Notes: generated from the letters alone by a model not told the origin. Shown: positions 18,292 through 27,903, counted from the stretch's first letter. The stretch is 64,000 bases of DNA from Metabacillus halosaccharovorans (GCF_002019635.1 NZ_KV917372.1:1116001-1180000), one strand, 5' to 3'. Numbers and translations are program-made.

Positions 18292-18528
18292 TTAATCATA
18301 CGTTTCATAATCGAACAATTGGTTATACAATTCTTCTGCGTCTTCAAAGCTGGAAAAAACAGCATCATCTTCTGTAAGCGGATGGTATGCATCATGAAGA
18401 AACAGAGCAAACTCTTGGTTGTTATGAGGATGTTCTACTATCTCTGCTTTTTCAATATTCGCTACATTGACAGCATGGGGATTTCTGTAAATAACATATA
18501 CCTCTTCTCCTACTCTAAAATTGTTCAT
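18292..18528 (-). CDS. splA: Transcriptional regulator SplA
   Basis: 78-residue protein, the length I recall for B. subtilis SplA (79). The sequence FRVGEEVYVIYRNPHAVNVA, then EFALFLHDAYHPLTEDDAVF, then EDAEELYNQLFD, matches the SplA family, whose fold resembles the TRAP RNA-binding protein. It modulates expression of splB in the operon, apparently as a negative regulator. The ATG at 18528 follows GAAGGAAGG. The reading frame stays open for 24 further codons upstream without a ribosome binding site, so the shorter form is preferred. Confidence 0.93.
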   Translation of the reverse strand: MNNFRVGEEVYVIYRNPHAVNVANIEKAEIVEHPHNNQEFALFLHDAYHPLTEDDAVFSSFEDAEELYNQLFDYETYD

Positions 18529-18588
18529 TATGGCACCTTCCTTCATTTGATAAAGGTAGTTTTCCCTATTGATAAGTAAATACACAAA

Positions 18589-18615
18589 AAGGACAGGCAT
18601 TTTCAGCCTGTCCTT
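18589..18615 (-). terminator. Terminator of ptsI
   Basis: AAGGACAGGC/GCCTGTCCTT stem with a seven-base loop, followed on the minus strand by TTTTTG. It closes the ptsGHI unit. Confidence 0.85.
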
Positions 18616-18624
18616 CTTAAGACA

Positions 18625-20346
18625 TTAATTTATTTGAAATGTTTCTTTTACAAATGCAATAACTTCTTCTGTAGTATCCATAGATAATACAGTTTCTTTA
18701 ATGCTTTGAGCTTGTTCTTTTGATAATCCTTTAATTTGTGTACGTGCAGGTAGTATTGATGTTGCACTCATTGAGAATTCATCAAGACCTAGTCCCAGCA
18801 GTAATGGAATTGCGATTGGATCGCCTGCCATCTCACCACACATACCAGCCCATTTCCCTTCTTTATGAGCTGCTTCAATAACCATTGAAACAAGACGTAA
18901 AATTGCAGGACTATATGGTTGGTATAAGTATGAGACACGCTCGTTCATACGATCGGCTGCCATTGTGTACTGAATTAAATCATTTGTTCCGATACTGAAG
19001 AAGTCTACTTCTTTTGCAAATTGGCTTGCCATAACGGCAGTTGAAGGAATTTCAACCATGATACCAATTTCAATTGAATCAGATACTTGAACTCCACTTG
19101 CAACCAGCTTTTCTTTTTCTTCTAAAAGAATTGCTTTTGCTTCTCTAAATTCAGAAAGGGTTGCAATCATAGGGAACATGATTTTTAGGTTTCCGTAGCT
19201 GCTAGCACGTAGTAGCGCACGTAATTGAGTACGGAAGATATCTTGTTCCTCTAAGCATAAACGAATTGCTCTAAAACCTAAGAATGGGTTCATTTCTTTA
19301 GGAAGATGTAAGTATGGTAGTTCTTTGTCTCCACCGATGTCTAACGTACGAACAACAACCGGCTTATCTCCCATTCTTTCAAGAACTGTTTTGTATGCAT
19401 CGTATTGCTCCTCTTCAGTTGGAAGCTGATCTCTTCCCATGTATAAGAATTCAGTACGATAAAGTCCTACTCCTTCTCCACCGTTTTCTAATACACCTTT
19501 TACATCATCAGGAGTTCCGATGTTTGCTGCAAGCTCAACGTGTTGACCATCTTTTGAGATTGTCGGTTCATTAACAAGCTTTGCCCATTCAGCTTTTTGT
19601 GCTTCGAATTTTGCTTTTTTCTCTTCGTATTGTGCAATTACATCTGAAGATGGATTGATAATGACATCACCATCAAGCCCATCTACAATAACCATTACGC
19701 CATTCTCAATAGAAGAAGTTGCCTGCTTCGTACCAACAACCGCAGGAATTTCCATTGATCTTGCCATAATAGCTGAATGTGATGTACGACCACCAATGTC
19801 AGTTGTAAATCCTTTTACAAATTGACGGTTTAACTGAGCTGTATCAGAAGGTGTTAAATCTTCAGCAATGATCACAACTTCTTCTGAAATTAAGCTAGGG
19901 TTAGGAATCTGAACACCTAACAAATGAGCGATAACACGTTTTGTTACATCGCGGATATCTGCTGCGCGCTCCTTCATATATTCATTATCCATTGATTCAA
20001 ACATTGAAACGAACATGTCTGCTGTTTCTTTCATTGCAGATTCTGCATTTACACCATCTGTTTCAATTTTATCTTTCACCGGACTTAATAATTCAGGATC
20101 ACTTAAAACTAGTAAGTGAGCAGCAAAAATTTCTGCTTTATCTGCACCTAATTCACGGTTAGCATGCTCTTTAATTTTTTCAAGCTCAGATTTTGATGTA
20201 GCAATTGCCGCTTCAAATCTGCTTTTCTCTGCATCTTTATCTGTTACAGTTTTTTGTTCTATCTTTAATTCTGGTTCTTCTAAGCGGTATGCCTTTGCAA
20301 TTGCAATACCTGCAGAAGCTCCAATCCCTTTAAGGTTAGTACTCAT
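18625..20346 (-). CDS. ptsI: PTS enzyme I
   Basis: 573-residue cytosolic phosphoenolpyruvate-protein phosphotransferase; it takes phosphate from PEP and passes it to HPr. The N-terminal HPr-binding and phosphohistidine domains end with the active His in [20 protein letters not shown] near residue 190. The PEP-binding barrel shows [32 protein letters not shown] and the catalytic Cys in [12 protein letters not shown] near 502. Length equals the usual Bacillus enzyme. Its ATG overlaps the ptsH stop by one base (TAATG), so the two are translationally coupled. It is followed by a strong terminator. Confidence 0.98.
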   Translation of the reverse strand: MSTNLKGIGASAGIAIAKAYRLEEPELKIEQKTVTDKDAEKSRFEAAIATSKSELEKIKEHANRELGADKAEIFAAHLLVLSDPELLSPVKDKIETDGVNAESAMKETADMFVSMFESMDNEYMKERAADIRDVTKRVIAHLLGVQIPNPSLISEEVVIIAEDLTPSDTAQLNRQFVKGFTTDIGGRTSHSAIMARSMEIPAVVGTKQATSSIENGVMVIVDGLDGDVIINPSSDVIAQYEEKKAKFEAQKAEWAKLVNEPTISKDGQHVELAANIGTPDDVKGVLENGGEGVGLYRTEFLYMGRDQLPTEEEQYDAYKTVLERMGDKPVVVRTLDIGGDKELPYLHLPKEMNPFLGFRAIRLCLEEQDIFRTQLRALLRASSYGNLKIMFPMIATLSEFREAKAILLEEKEKLVASGVQVSDSIEIGIMVEIPSTAVMASQFAKEVDFFSIGTNDLIQYTMAADRMNERVSYLYQPYSPAILRLVSMVIEAAHKEGKWAGMCGEMAGDPIAIPLLLGLGLDEFSMSATSILPARTQIKGLSKEQAQSIKETVLSMDTTEEVIAFVKETFQIN

Positions 20347-20612
20347 TATTCGCCTAGCCCTTCATTTTTAAATGTTTCTGCTAATCCTGCAACTGCATCT
20401 TCAGCATCTGAACCAGCAGCAATAATCTTAATTTGAGATCCTTTTGGAATACCTAATGACATAACACCCATAATTGATTTTAAGTTAACACTTTTACCAT
20501 TATATTCTAAGTTAACATCTGAATCGTATTTGCTAGCAGCCTGTACTAAAACTGTTGCCGGACGTGCGTGAATTCCTGAATCTGCTGTTACTGTGAATGT
20601 TTTTTCTGCCAT
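20346..20612 (-). CDS. ptsH: Phosphocarrier protein HPr
   Basis: 88-residue HPr. His15 (SGIHARPAT) carries the phosphate from enzyme I to the sugar permeases. Ser46 (NLKSIMGVM) is the site used by HPr kinase to make the CcpA corepressor. Both residues fall at exactly the canonical positions when the ATG at 20612 is used, which also has AAGGAG upstream; two further in-frame starts upstream would shift them. It is nearly identical to B. subtilis HPr. It is separated from ptsG by a symmetrical hairpin and coupled to ptsI. Confidence 0.98.
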   Translation of the reverse strand: MAEKTFTVTADSGIHARPATVLVQAASKYDSDVNLEYNGKSVNLKSIMGVMSLGIPKGSQIKIIAAGSDAEDAVAGLAETFKNEGLGE

Positions 20613-20665
20613 TTTCATCAATCTCCTTTAAAATTCAACATTTTTTTCAAGTTTTTATTTTATCA

Positions 20666-20693
20666 GCCACACTAGTCAAATGACAAGTGTGGC
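20666..20693 (-). terminator. Intercistronic hairpin between ptsG and ptsH
   Basis: GCCACACT-A-GTCA/TGAC-A-AGTGTGGC, a 12-bp stem with one A-A mismatch. There is no T run on the minus strand, so it looks like a partial terminator or a 3' end stabiliser that lets ptsHI be expressed differently from ptsG. Confidence 0.65.
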
Positions 20694-20711
20694 ATCTTTT
20701 TTCTAATCAAA

Positions 20712-22817
20712 TTAATCTTCAATCGAAATTACATCAGCATCTTTTGCTGTTACATTACCTTGCGCTTGAAGCTTAATTGATTGACCATCTTTTAGGTTTG
20801 TAAATACGATTGGTGTCATTACCGATGGTGCATTACTCTTTACAAAATCAAGATTTACTTCAAGTATTTTTTGACCTTGCTCAACAATGTCACCTTCCTG
20901 AACAAACGCTTCAAAACCTTCACCTTTTAAGTTTACTGTATCAATACCAAAGTGAATTAATATTTCTTTTCCACCATCAGATTGGATCCCAATCGCGTGT
21001 TTAGTTGGGAATACATTTAGAATTTTACCATTTACAGGTGAAACAACCGTTCCATTTGTAGGTAAGATAGCAAAACCATCTCCCATCATTTTTCCAGAGA
21101 ATACTTGGTCAGGAACTTCTGTAATTTCTTTTATTTCTCCAGTAAGTGGCGCAACAAATGTTTCATTTACAACTTCATTTTTAATTCCGTCAGCAACTAC
21201 ATCTTCCACTTGCTCCTGAACTTCCTGTTCTTGTGAATGTGTTCCTGTTGCTTTTGGACGTTTCCCGGACATAACGTCTTGGATTTGAGTTTTTAAGTTG
21301 TCCGATTTAGGACCAAAGATTGCTTGAATATTGTTACCAACTTCAAGTACACCAGAAGCACCTAATTTTTTCAAACGATCCTTATCAACGTTTTTACTGT
21401 CATTAACAGTTACACGTAAACGAGTAATACAAGCATCTAAGTGCTTTATATTTCCTGATCCGCCTAGAGACTCTAAAACTTGTGATGGTAAATCACCAGT
21501 AGAAGGTTTTGCTTGACCTTGATCAGAAGTCTCAACATCTGCCGCTTCACGACCAGGTGTTGCAAGATTCCATTTACGGATGGCAAAACGGAACCCAAAA
21601 TAATAAATGACTGCTAGTACCAAACCTACTGGAATTACATACCACCAGTTTGTTTGAGGATTTAATACCCCGAATAGTAAAAAGTCGATTAATCCTCCGG
21701 AGAACGTCATCCCAATTTTTACATCAAGGATGTGCATAATCATAAATGATAACCCAGCAAATAAAGCATGGATACCAAATAACACTGGTGCAACGAATAA
21801 GAAAGAGAATTCAAGTGGTTCTGTAATACCTGTTAAAAAAGAAGTTAATGCAGCAGAACCCATCAAACCTGCAACAACCTTTTTGTTTTCTGGTTTTGCT
21901 TCATGATAAATCGCTAGAGCAGCAGCTGGTAATCCGAACATCATGAATGGGAACTTACCTGTCATGAATGTACCTGCTGTTAAGTCTTGAACTCCGTCAC
22001 GAATTTGCGCAAAGAATATTGTTTGATCACCACGAACAGTCTCACCAGCAGCATTAACATAACTGCCAAATTCAAACCAAAATGGTGAATAGAAAATATG
22101 GTGTAAACCAAATGGAATTAGTGAACGCTCTATGATCCCGAAGATAAGGGCTGCCAATGTTCTGTTTGCGTCTAAAAGATTAGTTGAGAATGCATTTAAC
22201 CCTGTTTGAATTGGAGGCCATACAAAGTACATCGCAATCCCTAATAATACTGTAGAAGCAGCTGTTACGATTGGAACAAATCGTTTCCCTGCAAAGAAAC
22301 CTAAATATGAAGGTAATTCAATTGTAAAGAAACGATTGTACATTGCAGCAGCAATCATACCAACAATAATACCTCCAAATACCCCTGTTTGAAGGGTTGG
22401 AATACCTAAAACGTTTCCGTAAGCAGCTCCATTATTAGCTAAAAAGTCGGTAAGTTCCTGTCCACCTTCTGGAAGAGTCCCTACCCCTTTAAGAATACTG
22501 CTCATGGTGATGTTCATAATTAAGTAACCAATTAACGCTGCAATACCTGCAACTCCATCTCCATTAGCTAGACCGATGGCTACACCAACGGCAAATAATA
22601 CCGGGAGATTTGAGAATACTATATTACCCGCGTTTTCCATTACACTCGCAATTAACACAACCCAATCAGCTGTTAAGAATGGAGCTAAATCAGTTAGTGT
22701 TGGATTTTGCAGTGCATTACCTAATGCAAGTAATAATCCAGCAGCAGGTAGTAATGCAACTGGTAACATTAGGGCACGTCCAACTTTTTGCAGGACGCCA
22801 AATGCATTTTTAAACAT
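20712..22817 (-). CDS. ptsG: Glucose-specific PTS permease EIICBA
   Basis: 701-residue fusion that transports and phosphorylates glucose. The EIIC membrane domain (about residues 1-420) starts [22 protein letters not shown] and includes [20 protein letters not shown]. The EIIB domain has the phosphorylated Cys in [12 protein letters not shown] near residue 461. The C-terminal EIIA domain has the active His in [17 protein letters not shown] near 620. Domain order C-B-A and length match B. subtilis PtsG (699). The start ATG follows AGGAGGG. Expression is controlled by the GlcT target and terminator in the leader. HPr and enzyme I are encoded next. Confidence 0.97.
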   Translation of the reverse strand: MFKNAFGVLQKVGRALMLPVALLPAAGLLLALGNALQNPTLTDLAPFLTADWVVLIASVMENAGNIVFSNLPVLFAVGVAIGLANGDGVAGIAALIGYLIMNITMSSILKGVGTLPEGGQELTDFLANNGAAYGNVLGIPTLQTGVFGGIIVGMIAAAMYNRFFTIELPSYLGFFAGKRFVPIVTAASTVLLGIAMYFVWPPIQTGLNAFSTNLLDANRTLAALIFGIIERSLIPFGLHHIFYSPFWFEFGSYVNAAGETVRGDQTIFFAQIRDGVQDLTAGTFMTGKFPFMMFGLPAAALAIYHEAKPENKKVVAGLMGSAALTSFLTGITEPLEFSFLFVAPVLFGIHALFAGLSFMIMHILDVKIGMTFSGGLIDFLLFGVLNPQTNWWYVIPVGLVLAVIYYFGFRFAIRKWNLATPGREAADVETSDQGQAKPSTGDLPSQVLESLGGSGNIKHLDACITRLRVTVNDSKNVDKDRLKKLGASGVLEVGNNIQAIFGPKSDNLKTQIQDVMSGKRPKATGTHSQEQEVQEQVEDVVADGIKNEVVNETFVAPLTGEIKEITEVPDQVFSGKMMGDGFAILPTNGTVVSPVNGKILNVFPTKHAIGIQSDGGKEILIHFGIDTVNLKGEGFEAFVQEGDIVEQGQKILEVNLDFVKSNAPSVMTPIVFTNLKDGQSIKLQAQGNVTAKDADVISIED

Positions 22818-22926
22818 AAAAAAACCCTCCTATTTCATTACATATTTGCTTAATAAAAGTCTCTTGAAGCCAAAAACACTCTTAATATTAACCGTTTACA
22901 ATCTCCCTACACTGAGGTATCAAATA

Positions 22927-23015
22927 CAAAAAAGGCATGGTGAACATGGTTTTCATCTGCTATTAGGTATAGTTCCCCAAAATAGCAAATAAAAACACTT
23001 TGTTCACTCATGCCT
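22927..23015 (-). terminator. ptsG leader attenuator terminator
   Basis: On the minus strand the arm AGGCATGAGTGAAC (23015-23002) pairs with GTTCACCATGCCT just before TTTTTTG. A second stem, GCTATT/AATAGC, fills the long loop. The left arm overlaps the antiterminator target, so the two structures exclude each other. Confidence 0.85.
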
Positions 23016-23033
23016 GATCGAATCAGTAACACG
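23007..23033 (-). promoter_or_regulatory. RNA antiterminator target (RAT) for GlcT
   Basis: The minus-strand sequence GTGTTACTGATTCGATCAGG folds around CTGAT/ATCAG and matches the ptsG RAT of Bacillus as I remember it. Binding of dephosphorylated GlcT would stabilise it and block the overlapping terminator, allowing ptsG transcription when glucose is present. Confidence 0.88.
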
Positions 23034-23052
23034 TGAATAATATCGGTTACAA

Positions 23053-23892
23053 TTATTTATTTGTTAATCGGTATAAGTGTATTGTTAAATAAACTGCTTC
23101 AGCTTCATAAACAGGTCTTTGTAGCACCTGTTGCATCACTTTTATCATTTTCCAAGAAGTATTGTAGCATAAGGGATATTCCTTTTTCAACAGAAAAGAT
23201 AATTTTTCTGGTTCTGATACAGTTTCACCAGCGTTAACTCTTTCTATCGTATAACGAAGATGACGAATTAATCGAAGATAATTCACACTGTCCCGATCCA
23301 CTTTCACCTTAAGTGAATCCTCAATAACCTCAGTTAAACGGCTGATTAATTGTGAATATTGATTGACTTCAGATAATGGTTTATTAGAAATGGCGCTATG
23401 AATATGAAGAGCAATAAAGCCTATTTCACCTTCCGGCAAGTCAACAGATAACGACTTATTTAAAAACTGTATAACTTCTGTTGCCAGCTCATATTCAAAA
23501 GGATAAAGCGATTTCGTTTCTAACAAAAAGGGATTTTTCAAATCCATCCCTTGTTGCAAACGCTTTAAAGCGAAAGTTATGTGATCGGTAAGTGCGATAT
23601 GGATATGTTCATTAAGCGGCGTTTCCACACGTTCAAAAATATATCGAATAGCATCTTGGACAACTTCGAGCATGTCTTCATCAATGTCTGATAATAACAT
23701 TTTATATTGCTCTTGTTCTTTTTGGTTTGTAAGTACAAACATTTTTTCATAGCTCTCTTCTTGAATAATGTCACCATTCTTTTTACCGAAACTTATACCT
23801 TTACCTATTAAAACCACTTCTCCGTAAGAGTCATGTGAAGCGATCAATACATTGTTATTTAATGTTTTTTTTATTTTAAAGGACTCCTTCAC
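23053..23892 (-). CDS. glcT: PtsGHI transcription antiterminator GlcT
   Basis: 279-residue BglG/SacY-type antiterminator. The N-terminal RNA-binding CAT domain (residues 1-60) has LNNNVLIASHDSYGEVVLIGKGISFGKK. Two PRD domains follow, with the phosphorylatable histidines in NEHIHIALTDHITFAL and EIGFIALHIHSA (PRD1), and in RLIRHLRYTIERV and VYLTIHLYRLT (PRD2). The GTG at 23892 gives the same N-terminus as B. subtilis GlcT and has AAAGGAG eleven bases upstream; the frame is open further upstream without a better site. It is directly upstream of, and controls, the ptsG leader. Confidence 0.95.
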   Translation of the reverse strand: MKESFKIKKTLNNNVLIASHDSYGEVVLIGKGISFGKKNGDIIQEESYEKMFVLTNQKEQEQYKMLLSDIDEDMLEVVQDAIRYIFERVETPLNEHIHIALTDHITFALKRLQQGMDLKNPFLLETKSLYPFEYELATEVIQFLNKSLSVDLPEGEIGFIALHIHSAISNKPLSEVNQYSQLISRLTEVIEDSLKVKVDRDSVNYLRLIRHLRYTIERVNAGETVSEPEKLSFLLKKEYPLCYNTSWKMIKVMQQVLQRPVYEAEAVYLTIHLYRLTNK

Positions 23893-24139
23893 GAAATCCA
23901 CAACTCCTTTACATTCAATCTTACATATCGTACAAAAGTTAAGCATGGACGTCAATGAATTTGTCGATTTTTGTAGTAAATAATTATTATATTGATTTTA
24001 ATACTATGGAATTATTTTTGTTATATAACTTTATTACACCTGTAAAATACTAGTTATTATGAGTAGGGTTCCGCTATACCGTACATTTATTTAGGAATAA
24101 AATCAAAAGCTGGGGGAAGCTATAGAAGAGGTGACCAAC

Positions 24140-24580
24140 ATGCGAAAATCATTGATCATGATTCAGCTATTTTTTTTTATAGGAATTATGACATTAAACC
24201 ACGCTCGAGCTGCAGAACAACCAGACGTAAAAGTGCTAGATATAGAATCTAATTCTGTTATACTTGAGAAAGAAAGCTCAGTACTATTTGATCGTGAAGT
24301 TCAAAGTGCAATAAAAGGTATAAAAAATATTACAATTCAAGCTAGCCCCCTTCCTAAAAAAGGGTATCTCATTAAAGTTCCTTTAACCAATCCAGTAAAA
24401 GTGAAAAATAAATGGTTTGATGACTTTATTACAGAGGCATTGATTGTTTATAATTTAGAGGATAAAACCCAGCATAGACTTATTTTATATAATGATGAAA
24501 ACACACCAGTCTTTTTTGACATCTTTTTTGAATTCACAACCCTATCTAAAGAATTAAATTTAGAAATGAACGGTGAATAA
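24140..24580 (+). CDS. Small secreted hypothetical protein
   Basis: 146 residues with a signal peptide: MRKS, a hydrophobic core to about residue 19, and a likely cleavage after ARA near 23. The mature part is charged, with an extended beta-rich pattern (VKVLDIESNSVILEKESSVLF, GYLIKVPLTNPVKV) and a C-terminal half containing DIFFEFTT. No cysteines remain after cleavage. GAGGTG lies before the ATG at 24140. I do not recognise the family. It is the first gene of the variable stretch after glcT, divergent from glcT and immediately upstream of the antisense RNA/toxin pair. Confidence 0.65.
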   Translation: MRKSLIMIQLFFFIGIMTLNHARAAEQPDVKVLDIESNSVILEKESSVLFDREVQSAIKGIKNITIQASPLPKKGYLIKVPLTNPVKVKNKWFDDFITEALIVYNLEDKTQHRLILYNDENTPVFFDIFFEFTTLSKELNLEMNGE

Positions 24581-24627
24581 GGTACAAAGATACTGCTACA
24601 TCTCCCACTTTGTGTTATAATTAAATC

Positions 24628-24727
24628 CGGATTGACCGTGGATGTTGCCGCATCCACAGTCTGCAGTTTCTTATTGGACCTAACCTTTGGACATAAGTAG
24701 ACCTCTTTCATAGGGTCTATTTTTTTT
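24628..24727 (+). ncRNA. Putative type I antitoxin RNA
   Basis: A short transcript is suggested by an extended -10 (TG-T-TATAAT at 24613-24621), a stable 5' hairpin GTGGATG/CATCCAC (24638-24657), and a terminator TAGACC/GGTCTA (24698-24719) followed by eight T. Its 3' end runs into the stop codon and last codons of the toxin gene on the other strand. This convergent, 3'-overlapping layout is that of the TxpA/RatA and BsrG/SR4 pairs of B. subtilis. The -35 is weak. Expression is not proven. Confidence 0.65.
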
Positions 24728-24800
24728 GTGAGAAGGCTAAAATAGCGATAATTAATGAGGCGAATGTAAACATTGAAATTAAACTTTCATAAATCGTCAA
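24717..24800 (-). CDS. Putative holin-like type I toxin peptide
   Basis: 27-residue hydrophobic peptide beginning MTIYESLISMFTF, then a membrane segment rich in Leu, Ile and Ala, and ending SQKK. This matches the short holin-like toxin family of Firmicutes (TxpA/BsrG-like): MTxYE start, a single helix, a basic tail. The start is TTG, nine bases after an unusually strong AAGGAGG. A tandem ATG closer to the site gives only a hexapeptide in another frame. A promoter with TG-G-TACAAT and TTCTAA spaced 17 bases lies upstream, overlapped by a perfect LexA-type box. The antisense RNA on the other strand covers its 3' end. Membrane toxicity is inferred from the family. Confidence 0.72.
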   Translation of the reverse strand: MTIYESLISMFTFASLIIAILAFSQKK

Positions 24801-24857
24801 CAAGCATCACCTCCTTCCAGAAGGGGGCTTGTTCGATCCTAATGAAACTGCAATCTA

Positions 24858-24886
24858 ATTGTACCATACCACGCCTAAAATTAGAA
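24858..24886 (-). promoter_or_regulatory. Promoter of the toxin gene
   Basis: Minus strand: -35 TTCTAA (24886-24881), a 17-base spacer, and an extended -10 TGGTACAAT ending at 24858. The LexA-type box covers the -35. Confidence 0.6.
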
Positions 24887-24896
24887 CACACGTTCT
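24883..24896. promoter_or_regulatory. LexA (SOS) operator candidate
   Basis: AGAACACACGTTCT, a perfect palindrome of the form GAAC-N4-GTTC, which is the Gram-positive LexA/DinR box. It overlaps the -35 of the toxin promoter. Confidence 0.7.
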
Positions 24897-24919
24897 TACT
24901 TTGGTAATATTAGCCTACA

Positions 24920-25189
24920 TCATATCCTTTTGATCACCACTTTTGGCTTTTTTACTTCATCTATTATGTTTGAAGCAATTTTTACTTTTGCTAAAATTCC
25001 TTTTAGAATCTCATCGTCGTCTGCATTTTTATTTAGATATATTTCTGAAAAGTCTTGAATAGCACTAGCTAATAATTCAACAGCCCTTTCCTGTTCACTT
25101 TCTTTTATTCCTTTATTATCTTTAACATAATGTCTGATCATTTCATTGGTTATCTCCTTAATTCTCCTAGCTTTTTCGATTGTTGTCAT
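24920..25189 (-). CDS. 89-residue hypothetical helical protein
   Basis: Hydrophilic, mostly helical protein: MTTIEKARRIKEITNEMIRH, KESEQERAVELLASAIQDF, then NADDDEILKGILAKVKIASN and a basic KKPKVVIKR tail. There is no signal peptide, cysteine or known motif. The ATG at 25189 has GGGGGAG upstream. It lies directly upstream of the toxin gene on the same strand, but the LexA-type box and a separate promoter lie between them. It is divergent from the WYL-like gene, which has two LexA-like boxes in the shared upstream region. I do not recognise the family. SOS control is possible but not shown. Confidence 0.6.
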   Translation of the reverse strand: MTTIEKARRIKEITNEMIRHYVKDNKGIKESEQERAVELLASAIQDFSEIYLNKNADDDEILKGILAKVKIASNIIDEVKKPKVVIKRI

Positions 25190-25283
25190 TCTCTCTCCCC
25201 CATCCATCATCAATAATTTTTTTCACTCATTACTAATACTCATCATACGCTATTCAATGTTCAATTATGGCAGAAAATAATAA

Positions 25284-25323
25284 GAATATACGTTCGTATT
25301 TGCGGGTAAAAGAATGTATGTTC
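25284..25323. promoter_or_regulatory. Tandem LexA-like boxes
   Basis: GAATATACGTTC (25284-25295) and GAATGTATGTTC (25312-25323) are spaced 28 bases apart within a direct repeat AGAATRTAYGTTCGTAT. Each differs from GAAC-N4-GTTC at one base of the left half. A TATAAT at 25327-25332 follows the second box. Confidence 0.5.
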
Positions 25324-25360
25324 GTATATAATAGAAATGAATACATTGGAGGTGGATGAA

Positions 25361-25576
25361 ATGAATTATTTTTTCACACAGAGCCTGGAGCAAAACCATC
25401 CGATCACGATTATTTATATTGCTAAGGATCGTTCAATTACTCAAAGAAAAATCATCGTAAAGAAAGTCACACCAAACAGATTAATTGCATACTGTTTACT
25501 TCGCAGGCAAATAAGGACCTTTTCAATTGATCATATTTTATCAGCAGGAATCCAAACATCTTCAAAAGCTGTATAA
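25361..25576 (+). CDS. Short WYL-like protein
   Basis: 71-residue protein that looks like one isolated WYL-type beta domain: ITIIYIAKDRSITQRKIIVKK, then PNRLIAYCLLRRQIRTFSID, then ILSAG. WYL domains bind ligands or nucleic acids in transcriptional regulators and phage-defence proteins; here the DNA-binding part is absent. The ATG at 25361 is chosen because TTGGAGGTG lies six bases upstream; an earlier in-frame ATG at 25337 has none. Two LexA-like boxes precede it, which suggests damage-inducible expression. The family assignment is from pattern only and needs a profile search. Confidence 0.55.
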   Translation: MNYFFTQSLEQNHPITIIYIAKDRSITQRKIIVKKVTPNRLIAYCLLRRQIRTFSIDHILSAGIQTSSKAV

Positions 25577-25651
25577 CCTTATAGTGATTACTTCGACATG
25601 TAGCCCTCTTTCCTCATTTTACATTTTCAATAGCTTGTTTATAGGTTTTAC

Positions 25652-25795
25652 CCTGTGTTATTGGGGTAATACATAATTGAGCGCGTTACAATTGACATTA
25701 CCTATAACAAACACAGCTAGACGCATAAACACGTGGCGCGGCCTAGGAGCCGCAACGATATAAGAGAGGCAGGGCTTATATCATAAAGGCGTCAA
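25652..25795 (+). ncRNA. Candidate structured RNA (hairpin plus three-way junction)
   Basis: No ORF is present, but the sequence folds strongly. Domain 1: CTGTGTT/AACACAG (25653-25659, 25710-25716), GGTAAT/ATTACC, AATTG/CAATT nested. Domain 2, a three-way junction: closing stem GACGC/GCGTC (25720-25724, 25789-25793), GCGGC/GCCGC (25738-25742, 25749-25753), and GATATAAG/CTTATATC (25757-25764, 25775-25782). The second domain is about half G+C in AT-rich surroundings. A possible promoter, TTTACA with TATAGG 16 bases downstream, lies at 25618-25645 on the plus strand, but the orientation is uncertain. I do not recognise a known riboswitch or sRNA. Confidence 0.5.
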
Positions 25796-25847
25796 TAAAT
25801 TCCCTTTAAAATATTCCTCCATTTACATAGGAATTTAAAACACAAAA

Positions 25848-25890
25848 GAGGCTGGTCAGTACGGTAAAATCATACGTACTGGTCAGCCTC
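25848..25890 (-). terminator. Terminator of pfkA-like gene
   Basis: GAGGCTG..CAGTACG pairs with CGTACTG..CAGCCTC (two internal mismatches); TTTTG follows on the minus strand. Confidence 0.75.
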
Positions 25891-25913
25891 TATCAATGAT
25901 TAACAACTTGTTT

Positions 25914-27141
<1,228 letters not shown>

Positions 27142-27185
27142 AAAAAGGTGACAAGAACGTTTTTATACGCTCTTATCACCTTTTT
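27142..27185 (-). terminator. Terminator of nuclease gene
   Basis: AAAAAGGTGA-AAGA-CG pairs with CG-TCTT-TCACCTTTTT around a short loop, with single-base mismatches. It overlaps the stop codon and is T rich on both sides. Confidence 0.8.
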
Positions 27186-27891
27186 ATCTTTTCACTGGAC
27201 GATATCCTGCTTCTACCGCTTCTTTTTCTGTACAAAATAACTCTTCAGGCTTTGTCACATTATAGGAAGGAGATTGCATTGTATGATAAATCTTTTCTCC
27301 TTTTGAATTTATGTTTCCTTTAATCGTACAACCAGAATTAACTGTATCGTCATTTTCAACTTGTGTTTCATCTTGAAAGCCATTTTCTGTCGCATAGTTT
27401 TCAAGACTCCAAATCCCTACTTGTTCATTTTGGGCTTGTTTTTGAATTTCATTAAATTCATCAATATATTTTGTATTTGGTTCAAACACATACGCCACCC
27501 TAGCTAACCCTTTTTCCAATAATAGTTTATTGAGCATCTGATTATCATGATAAACGTATGCGAGCAAACGCCCATACTTGTCTCTTTCTCCTATACCGAG
27601 TTCAACTTGTATTTCTTCACCATTTAATTTTTCTTTCATATAATTGCTTGCTTCAGGTCCGAATGGCTGGACCTGCTTTGTTGGATGAACGGTTTCAGGT
27701 GTGTCTACCAGCAACAGTCTAATTGTTTCCTTCTTTCCACTAATCATGACGTGAAGTGTATCTCCATCTACCACTTTTGTTACTTCAGCATCCAATAAGG
27801 TCGAATTTGTTTGTTCACTTCCACAACCGATTATTAGAGTAAAAGTTAAAACAAGAAGGAAAAAACTGTATAATCTATTCGTATTTTTCAT
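27184..27891 (-). CDS. Thermonuclease-family lipoprotein
   Basis: 235-residue secreted nuclease of the staphylococcal-nuclease (SNc) fold. A lipoprotein signal ends in LIIGC, with the lipidated Cys near residue 23. The SNc domain (about 35-165) has VVDGDTLHV, the active-site RLLLVDTPE (Arg and Glu) and RDKYGRLLAYV (second Arg), then ARVAYVFEPN. The C-terminal 48 residues, CTIKGNINSKGEKIYH ending FCTEKEAVEAGYR, form a small module often attached to such nucleases. The start ATG at 27891 lies 12 bases after the upstream peptidase stop, so the pair is probably cotranscribed. Expected role: cell-surface degradation of DNA or RNA. Confidence 0.88.
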   Translation of the reverse strand: MKNTNRLYSFFLLVLTFTLIIGCGSEQTNSTLLDAEVTKVVDGDTLHVMISGKKETIRLLLVDTPETVHPTKQVQPFGPEASNYMKEKLNGEEIQVELGIGERDKYGRLLAYVYHDNQMLNKLLLEKGLARVAYVFEPNTKYIDEFNEIQKQAQNEQVGIWSLENYATENGFQDETQVENDDTVNSGCTIKGNINSKGEKIYHTMQSPSYNVTKPEELFCTEKEAVEAGYRPVKR

Positions 27892-27903
27892 TATCAATAA
27901 CTA

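Noticed and set aside
24448-24711. 87-codon minus-strand frame across the antisense RNA region
   Set aside because: Opposite the secreted protein gene and the RNA hairpins; no ribosome binding site and no protein-like pattern.
25652-25795. Known riboswitch classes (c-di-GMP, ydaO, M-box, yybP-ykoY, THF, fluoride) for the folded RNA
   Set aside because: The conserved core nucleotides of each class, as I recall them, are absent.
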